From Sporomusa termitida (lineage in GTDB: Bacteria; Bacillota; Negativicutes; Sporomusales; Sporomusaceae): a stretch of 64,000 nt of DNA. The stretch is taken from positions 1,364,001 through 1,428,000 of the forward strand of contig NZ_CP036259.1 of the NCBI RefSeq assembly GCF_007641255.1. The letters are read 5' to 3'. The position numbers and the translations under genes were made by a program. The stretch's first letter is position 1, and each line of letters starts with the position of its first letter. Of this stretch, positions 22,401-31,400 are shown piece by piece. Under the pieces are notes generated by a model that saw only the letters and a program-made list of their open reading frames with translations, made no database searches and had not been told where the DNA came from.

Positions 22401-25400
22401 CGGCAAGACGGACCTGACGGTAGCCAGCGCTAGCGGGCTGACCAACAGGGACGGCGTGCTGGCGGCAGGCCGGGATCTGACTGTCACGCAGGCGAGCGGC
22501 GTTGTGGACAATAACGCCGGCACCCTGCAGGCCGGGAACAACCTTCATATGGCGGCCAAGGGCGCAAACATCAGCGGCGGCAGCCTGGTTGCCGGCCAAA
22601 CAGCGGACATTCGGGCGAAAAACCTGACAGTGGCTGGGCTGCAGGCAGGCGCTGACATAGAAGTTAGGACAGAACAGGAATTTGTCAATCAGGGCCAGGT
22701 GCAGGCCAATGGCGAACTGAGCATTGCCGCCGGCGGGCAAGTAACCAATAGCGGCAATATGGTGGGCTTGGAACAAGTCAGTGTGACGGGCAACGCGGTA
22801 GCCAATGAAAGCGGCGCGGCGATCAAAAGCGGCGGTGCGCTGGCAGTGAGCGGCGGCAACGTAGACAATCAGGGCACCCTCTATGCCCAGGAGACAGTAA
22901 CGGTTGCCGCTCAGGAGCAACTGACCACCAGTGGCACTATTGCCGGTGGGGAAGATGTTGCCCTTAGCGGGAACCAGGTAGCTTCTACCGGAACGCTGGT
23001 GGCGGGGCTGAACAGCGACGGTTCGGTAGGACCTGCCGGCAAGCTGACCCTCACTGCTATGGAGCAGGTTACCGCAACCGGACAGAATCTGGCCGGGGCC
23101 GACCTTGTCCTGCAAGGCGGCCGGGTTGACCTTAGTGGTGCGTCCAGCCAGGCGGGTCAGTCGGTACAGGTGAAGGCAACGGCCGGGGATATCAAGCATA
23201 GCAATGCCAGCCTGACTGCCCAGGGCCAGGTAAGCCTTGCGGCCCAGGGCGTTGTAGTTAATGATGGATCTGTAGTAAAAGCCGCCCAATTAGCCATAGA
23301 GTCCCACGGGCTCAGCAACCGGAGCGGCGTGCTGGCCCAGTACGGGCAGGAAGAGTTGGCGATTACTACCGGTGAGTTGGACAATACCGGCGGGCAGATT
23401 GCGGCCAACAGCCGGAATCTGACGATTGCCGCCGAGCAAATAACCAACCGTCAGGGCGTGATTCAGCATGCCGGTACAGGCCGGCTGTCCGTGGAGGCTG
23501 GTGGTGAATTTGACAATGCCGGCGGCCAGGTGGTCGGTAACGGGGAGATCACAATAACCGCTGCCAGTCTGGATAATAGCGAGGGAGTTATTTTCGCGCA
23601 GCGACAGCTGGCTATCCGGGCCAGTCAGCTGAGCAACCGGCAGGGGCAGATTGTCGGCAAACAGGCGGTTGCGATTAACGCGGCCGTCGATAATGCCGGC
23701 GGATTGGTTGAAGCCGGCAATGGTCTCAGCGTCAGCGCCCAGACCCTGAACAATGACGGCGGCAAGCTGACGAGCCTGGGGGCCGGCGGTCTGGTGGTGA
23801 ACGTCAGCGGCCAGCTGTCGAATGCCGCTGGCCTCATTGGCGGCAACGGCGCCGTGAGTGTGTCGGCCGAGACGCTTGATAACACGTCCGGGCAAATGAG
23901 CGCCAAGACGGACCTGACGGTAGCCAGCGCCAGCGGGCTGACCAACAGGGACGGCGTGCTGGCGGCAGGCCGGGATCTGGCTGTCACGCAGGCGAGCGGC
24001 GTTGTGGACAATAACGCCGGCACCCTGCAGGCCGGGAACAACCTTCATATTGCGGCCAAGGGCGCAAACATCAGCGGCGGCAGCCTGGTTGCCGGCCAAA
24101 CGGCGGACATTCGGGCGAAAAACCTGACAGTTGCCGGGCTGCAGGCGGGCGCTGACATAGAAGTTAGGACAGAACAGGACTTTGTCAATCAGGGCCAGGT
24201 GCAGGCCAATGGCGAACTGCGCGTTGCCGCCGGCGGGCAAGTAACCAATAGCGGCAATATGGTGGGCTTGGAACAAGTCAGTGTGACGGGCAACGCGGTA
24301 GCCAATGAAAGCGGCGCGGCGATCAAAAGCGGCGGTGCGTTGGCAGTGAGCGGCGGCAACGTAGATAATCAGGGCACCCTCTATGCCCAGGAGACAGTAA
24401 CGGTTGCCGCTCAGGAGCAACTGACCACCAGTGGCACTATTGCCGGTGGGGAAGATGTTGCCCTTAGCGGGAAAAGCGTGACCTCCACCGGAACGCTGGC
24501 TGCCGGCCTGACCAGTAGCAGCGCCGTGGGCAGCAGCGGCAACCTGACCGTGACGGCCAGCCAACAAGTGACCGCCAGCGGCCAGAACCTGGCCGGCGGC
24601 AACCTGGCTATGGCCGGGACCGGCGTAAATCTCAGCGGCGGCAACACCTACGCCGGCCAAGCAGCCAGCATCACCGCCACTGCCGGGGGCGTGGAAACCA
24701 GCGGCGGCACTCTTGCCGCCCAGGAAACGCTCACAATCAAGGCCAAAACCAAACTCAGCAATGAGCAAGCTGTGATCAAAGCCAATCAGCTCAGTCTTAC
24801 CGCCGGGGCGATCGACAACCGCGGCGGCCTGCTGGCCCAGTACGGCCAGGGCGATCTGGACATCAGCACCGCTAGCCTTGACAACCGGGGCGGTCAGCTC
24901 GCCGCCAATAGTCACAACCTAACCCTGAATGTAAATCAACTTACCAACAGTCAAGGACAAATTCAGCACGCCGGTACGGGCCGACTTACAGTAAACGCCA
25001 GCGGCCAACTCGCCAATGACGATGGCCAACTGGTCGGCAACGGAATCCTTGACTTGAGCGCAAATCAAATCGACAACCGTCAGGGAACCATATCGGCCCA
25101 GGGCGATGTAACCGCTCAGGCCGTCGGTTTCGACAACCAAGCCGGCGTTCTGGTCAGCAGCGCCAGCGTCAGTCTGGAAACAAACAATGCGCTGCTTAAC
25201 CAAAGCGGCACCGTCGAAGCCGGCCAGGGCCTGACCATTGCCGCCGGGGCCCTCAATAATGACGGCGGCAAGCTGACTAGTCTTGACCAGAGCGGCCTTA
25301 CTATAAACGTACAACAAGGGCTCAATAACCGGCAGGGCCTGATCGGCGGCAACGGCGCGGCTAACATCCGGGCCAAGACACTGGACAATCGGGCTGGACA

Positions 25401-28400
25401 GGTAGTAAGTGCGGCCAGCCTGGACCTGGTGGCGGCAGGCGGCATTAACAATGAGGCCGGCAAACTGGCGGCCGGTCAGGATGTAACTCTGGTACAGCCA
25501 GAAGCGGACTTCAACAACCGCCAGGGAACCGTGGAAGCCGGACGTAACCTTAGCCTGCAGGCGGAAACCATCGCTAACCTCCAGGGCAAACTCGCCGCCA
25601 ACACGGATACCAGCCTCAGCTTCACCGCCCTAAGCGGCGCCGGCAACATCAGCGCCGGCCGCAATCTGGGCTTGAACATAAGCGGCGACTTCACCAACGC
25701 CCAGAGCAACACCTGGCAGGCGGTTAACGATCTTACCCTGAATGCCAGCGGCACAGTCACCAACAGCGGGGCGCTGGAAGCCGGCGGCAGCCTGAGCGTT
25801 AGCGGCCAGCAGGTAAGCAATAGCGCCGGGGCCAGCATGGTGGCTAATGACCAGTTGAACGTAACGGCCGCAGAAACTGTCCTTAACCGTGGCAGTCTGT
25901 TCGGCGATACTGTCAAAGTAACGGCCAATAACATTATCAATGAAAGCAACACGGCTGCCATAGCGGCAACAGACAGTGTCAAGCTGTATGCCGGGGAGGC
26001 GATAAACAACCAGGATGGCGCGCTCATTTACAGCATGGGCGACATTGATATTGCTGGCAGCGAGACGAAAAGCAACGGGGTCTATGCCGTAAGGGCGAAG
26101 ACTCTCACCAATCAATCGGCCAATATTGAGTCTGACGGGGATATTGCCATTTATGCCGATGATGTGGTGAATAAGAAGAGTGTGTTTGAGGTTGAGCAGA
26201 CAGTGGTTTCGGATGAGTGGTATCCTTTGGAAGATGGCGGGCGGTATGAATTTGTCAAAGACATGCTTGGCTTCGACATAAATTCATTTTTTACCGAACT
26301 ACAGGTTCGAGAATCAAAACTTCAAAGATTTTATGAAGGGGAATACGGAATTTTTAGGCCAAGAAGAGCGGATTATTTATTATTCCTAGGGCAAAGTGGC
26401 ACTACAACTACAATATTTAAAGATTCGTCAGTGGGAAAGATTATTGCTGGTCAGAATTTAGTTCTTCAAACCAACAATACTCTAAATGATAATAGTTGGT
26501 TATTGGCTGGGCAAAATTTACTCAGCAGTGGCAGTGTTACTAATCAAGCGGTGAGCGGCAGTAGTGGTACGGTAAATCATTATGCGTTGGTTTATGTTGA
26601 AGATTATTTTGATGACCTTGATCAAGTTTTTATAACGATTAAAGTGAACGATCTTTACAACGAAGTAGCAGAGGATGAAGCGGCACTGGAAAGCATTACC
26701 ACCGCCCGCTTCGGCGGCGGTCAGCAGGTCGTCATCGACGGTATGAGCGTCAGCAACGTTACTGTCACCCCCGGAGGCAGCGTCGGTCCGGTCAAAACTA
26801 TCAATTCATCGGGTAAAACTGGTAATGCTACTAAAGTTCAAACAGATGGTAAAATAGTCAATACCGGCGTCAATACCAGTGTCAGCGGCGCGGCGGTTCA
26901 AGGTCCGGCTGTGGGCAGCATCACAGGATCCAGCCAAACCGGCGGTGCAAGTGTTGTCAAAGCTACAGCCGGCGATGCGGTAAACACAGGCATCCATACA
27001 GGAGTCAGCGGCACAACCATACAGGGTCCGTCAGTAGACGCCATCACCGGAGCCGGCCAAAGCAGCGGGGCTAGCGCAGTCGAAGCGGCAGCCGGTAATG
27101 CGGTCAACACGGGCATCCATACGGGAGTCAGCGGCACAACTGTACAGGTACCGTCAGTAGATGCCATTGCCAGCGCCGGCCAAAGCAGCGGGGCCAGTGT
27201 AGTTGAAGCGGCAGCAGGCAACTCAATCAATACCGGCATCCACACCGGAGTCAGCGGCACAACCGTACAAGGCCCGACTGTGAGTGCCATCACCGGTTCC
27301 AGCCAAAATAACGGGTCCGGCGCAGTGGAAGCGGCATCCGGTAATGCGGTCAACACGGACATCCATACCGGAGTCAGCGGCACAAATATACAAGGCCCGG
27401 CTGTAGACGCCATCACCAGCGCTGGTCAAAGCAGCGGGGCAAATACAGTCGAAGCCACAGGCGGCAATGGAGTAAGCACCGGCATCCACACCAGTGTCAG
27501 AGGTACGACCATACAAGGTCCGGCCGTAGATACTATCACCAATGCTGGCCAAACTAGCGGGGCCAGCGTGGTCGAAGCCGCGTCAGACACTGCGATAAAC
27601 ACCGGCGTCGAAACCGGCATCAGCAGTACGACCGTACAGGGCCCGGCAATGGATAACATCTCCCGCTCCGGTCAGCCCGATCCTGCCGCGGCAGTCGAAA
27701 CCGGCAGCGGCAGCAATCACGGTGCCATGATCGACACCAGCGTGCCCATAGCCCAACCGGCAGCTCAGCCTGCCGGTGTTACCGCCCATACCACTGCCAG
27801 CGGCGTCAGCCAGGTAACGCCAACACCGGCCGGCGGCCAAGGTGCAGCAGGCAGCGTGGACCCTGCGGCCATCGCCGCCCTGCTGCCTGCCGCCCAGACG
27901 GCAGAAGTCAAAGCTCCTCAGACCAATGGCGGCAGCACTATCACCTTGCCCCAAAACGGCCTGTACACCGTAAAGACAGACCCTACCGCCCAATATCTGG
28001 TCGAAACCAACCCCAAATTCGCCAACTACAAAACCTTTATCTCCAGCGACTTCCTGCTGGACAAGCTCAACTATGACCCAGCCGCTGTTATGAAGCGCCT
28101 GGGTGACGGCTTCTATGAACAGAAACTGGTGCGCGAGCAAATCACTGACCTGACCGGCCGGGTTTATCTCAACGGCTATGACAGCGCTGACGCCCAGTAT
28201 CAGGCCCTGCTGCAAAACGGTGCAGCCCTGGCCGGTAGTTTAAACCTGACCATTGGCACAGCCCTGACCGCCAAGCAACAGGCCGCCTTGAACCAGGACA
28301 TCGTCTGGCTCGTTGAACAGGAAGTGGAAGGGCAGAAAGTTCTCGTTCCGGTTGTCTACCTTTCCGTCCTGCATGAAGGCGACCTAACGCCAAGCGGGGC

Positions 28401-31400
28401 CATCATCAGCGCCGACAACGTCCAAATTAACGTCAGCGGCGCCGTCACCAACACCGGGACCATCCAGGCGTTGGAGAGCGTCAAAATCGGCGCTGCTAAC
28501 GTAAGTAACATCGGCGGCACCATCGACGGCGGTCAGCTCAACCAAATCAACGCCAGCCAGGACATCCTCAACCTGAGCGGCAGCATCAGCGGGGCTGACG
28601 TCAGCTTAATTGCCGGCGGCAATATTACCAGCCAGACCTACAGCACGGTCAATGAAAACCCCTATCTGTCCCAAACCATCCTTGGCAAAACAGCAACCAT
28701 TACCACCGACAGCAGCCTGACCGTGAATGCAGGCCAGGACTTGAATCTACTTGGGACAGACATTAACGCTGGCACCAACATTGACCTCAGTGCCCAACAC
28801 ATTAACGTGGGCGTGGTTACTGACACCGACAGGCTGAATTTATTTAAAGCCACTGAAACAGTGACAAACTTAGGCACTACCATCACGGCCGGCGGCAATC
28901 TCAGCCTGCAGTCCGGCCAGGACATGAATATTCAGGCGGCCGAACTTAAAGCCGGCAGCGATCTCACTCTTATCGCCGGCGACAGCCTAACCCTCGGCGC
29001 CGTCGCTGATACCTCAACCTCCGGCTACAACCTGAACGCCTATAACTTCAATAGCCAAAGCACCGTTACCCAACAACTCACTACGTTAGACGCCGGCAGC
29101 AACCTCAAGCTCAGTGCCGGCGACGACCTCACCTTAACCGGCGTCCAGGCCGCAGGCACTACTATCACGGCCCTAAGCGGCGGCGACCTGACCTTAAACA
29201 GCGTCACCGACAGTAGCTTCAGCGACATCGCCACAGGCTCCAGCCGCAACTACCAGCGCAATATGACCTATGACGAAACTGTCATTGGGACAAACCTTGT
29301 TGCCACCGAGGAAATTAGGCTATCGGCAGCCGATTCTATCACTATTTCCGCCAGTTCCGCTATCAGTGAACAAGGGGGAATAAACCTGACTGCCGGGCAA
29401 GACATCACCATTGAAGCCGTAACCGGGCAGCATGAAGCCCTGACCGAAGCCAAGAAAACAAAATCCGGTTTCTTGTCCAAAAAAACCACCACAACACGTG
29501 ATTACGCCTTGCTCAACGAAGTGGTTGGCAGCATGATTTCCGGTGAAACTGTTGATATGACAAGCGGCAATGACCTTACCGTTAGCGCTAGCAACATCGT
29601 GTCTACCAATGACCTCAACCTCACCGCCGGCAACGATCTTACCATCACCAGCCTGGCCGAAACCGGCGCGGAAGACCACTACAAAAAAACCAAAAAATCC
29701 GGCCTCTTCTCCGGTGGGGGCTTAAGCTTCACCATTGGCAGCAAAAGTGAAAAACTCACTGTTCAAGAACAAACGCTGGCCGAAATCGGCAGCACCATCG
29801 GTTCCATCGCCGGCGATGTTACCTTAACCGCAGGCAACCAGTTTTCCAGCGCCGGTGCCATCCTAAGCGCCGGACTCGACCTTGACATCACCGGGAAAAA
29901 AGTAGCGATAGACAACACCCTGGACATCTATGACAGCACCACCAAATATGAAGTCAAGCAAAGCGGCCTGAGCGTCTCCTTTGGCGGGAACATTATAAAC
30001 AAAGGGATGGACGCCGTAAACAATATCGAACGGGCCAATCAGGTAGCTGATGAACGGCTGCAAGCTCTCTATGCTTATAAAGCCTATGAGGACCTTAAAG
30101 ATCTTAATAAGGTGCAAGATCTCAAAGAAGAAGACCTGAAACAAGATATTAAGGTAAGCGTAAGCATAGGCAGCAGCAAAAGCAGCTCCGAGCAGACCGT
30201 TCATATCGAAACCGTGAACCCTGCCAACATCAGCGCCGGGAATACGGTAACCATAACGGCAACCGCCGGTGATGTGAACCTTACAGGCACAAAAATAGAC
30301 GCCCAGGATATCACGATCAAAGCGGTTGGTGATATCAACCTGAAGGCCGCCCAGAATCAGCAGCAGGTACAAAGTGACAGTAAAAGCTCCGCCTGGGGCG
30401 CAGGCCTTGAGTTAGGCACCGGCATCTTCGGCAGCTATCAACAAGGCCGCAGCAATGAAAACGCCAGTACAACCACCCACAGCGGCAGCAGCTTAATCGC
30501 GGCAGATACAATCACCCTGGTTTCGGGACAAGACACCAACCTCATTGGCTCGCAGGTCGAGGGGGCCAAAGTAGTCGCCGTAATTGGCGCCGACCTCAAT
30601 ATCGCCAGCTTGCAGGATATTGACAACTACAGCGCGAACAGCAAAAATACTGGAATACGCGTTGGTATTGGCAGCGGCATAACCGGCTCCTTCAGTAAAG
30701 GCCAAACAAATTCCGCTTATCAAAGCGTGACCGAGCAGGCCGGAATCTACGTAGGCAAAGACGGCTTCAACATTGAAGTCGGCGGCAACACCGACCTGAA
30801 GGGTGCGGTCATTGCCAGCGACGCGACTCCAGATAAAAACATACTCTCTACTGAGACTCTTACGTACTCGGATATTCAAAACCATGCGGAGTACAGCGCA
30901 AGCAGTACAGGATTTAGTTTTGATATCAAAGGTAAGATACCTATTTCTCCTACTCCTGGTATGCCAGTAAGTGGTGATGGAAGTAGTACTACTAAATCTG
31001 CAATTGAAGCAGGTGCTACTATTACGATTACTGGCAATCAAACACAAGATCTTAGCGGACTTAGTCGCGATACTGGTAATTCATTAAACGTTCTTGGTAA
31101 GATCTTTGATAAGAAAACGGTTCAAGAGAAACAAGAATTAGCGAATCTATTTGGTGAAGTAGCCTATAACGAAATTCACCGATTAAGTGTACGAAATGGC
31201 TGGGCAGAAGGTGGACCAGAAAAAGAAGCTCTTCATGCAATAGTTGCTGGATTTATGGCCCAATTGGCGGGAGGTAATTTTGCTTCTGGTGCTGCTGCTG
31301 GGGCACTAAACGAAGCTCTTGCGGTTCAATTACTCAACATTAAAGATCCTGGTCTTCGGGAAGTTGCAAGTGCAATCATCGGCGCAGCAGCGGCAAAAGC

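Noticed and set aside
13207-25215. Repeats considered as a CRISPR or satellite array
   Set aside because: Repeat length is 1500 bases within one open frame and encodes beta-helix coils; no spacers exist.
11745-25317. Long minus-strand open frames (up to 541 codons) opposite tpsA
   Set aside because: They recur at the same 1500-base period as the repeats, lack Shine-Dalgarno sites and have low-complexity products. They are by-products of the skewed codon composition of the plus-strand repeat gene.
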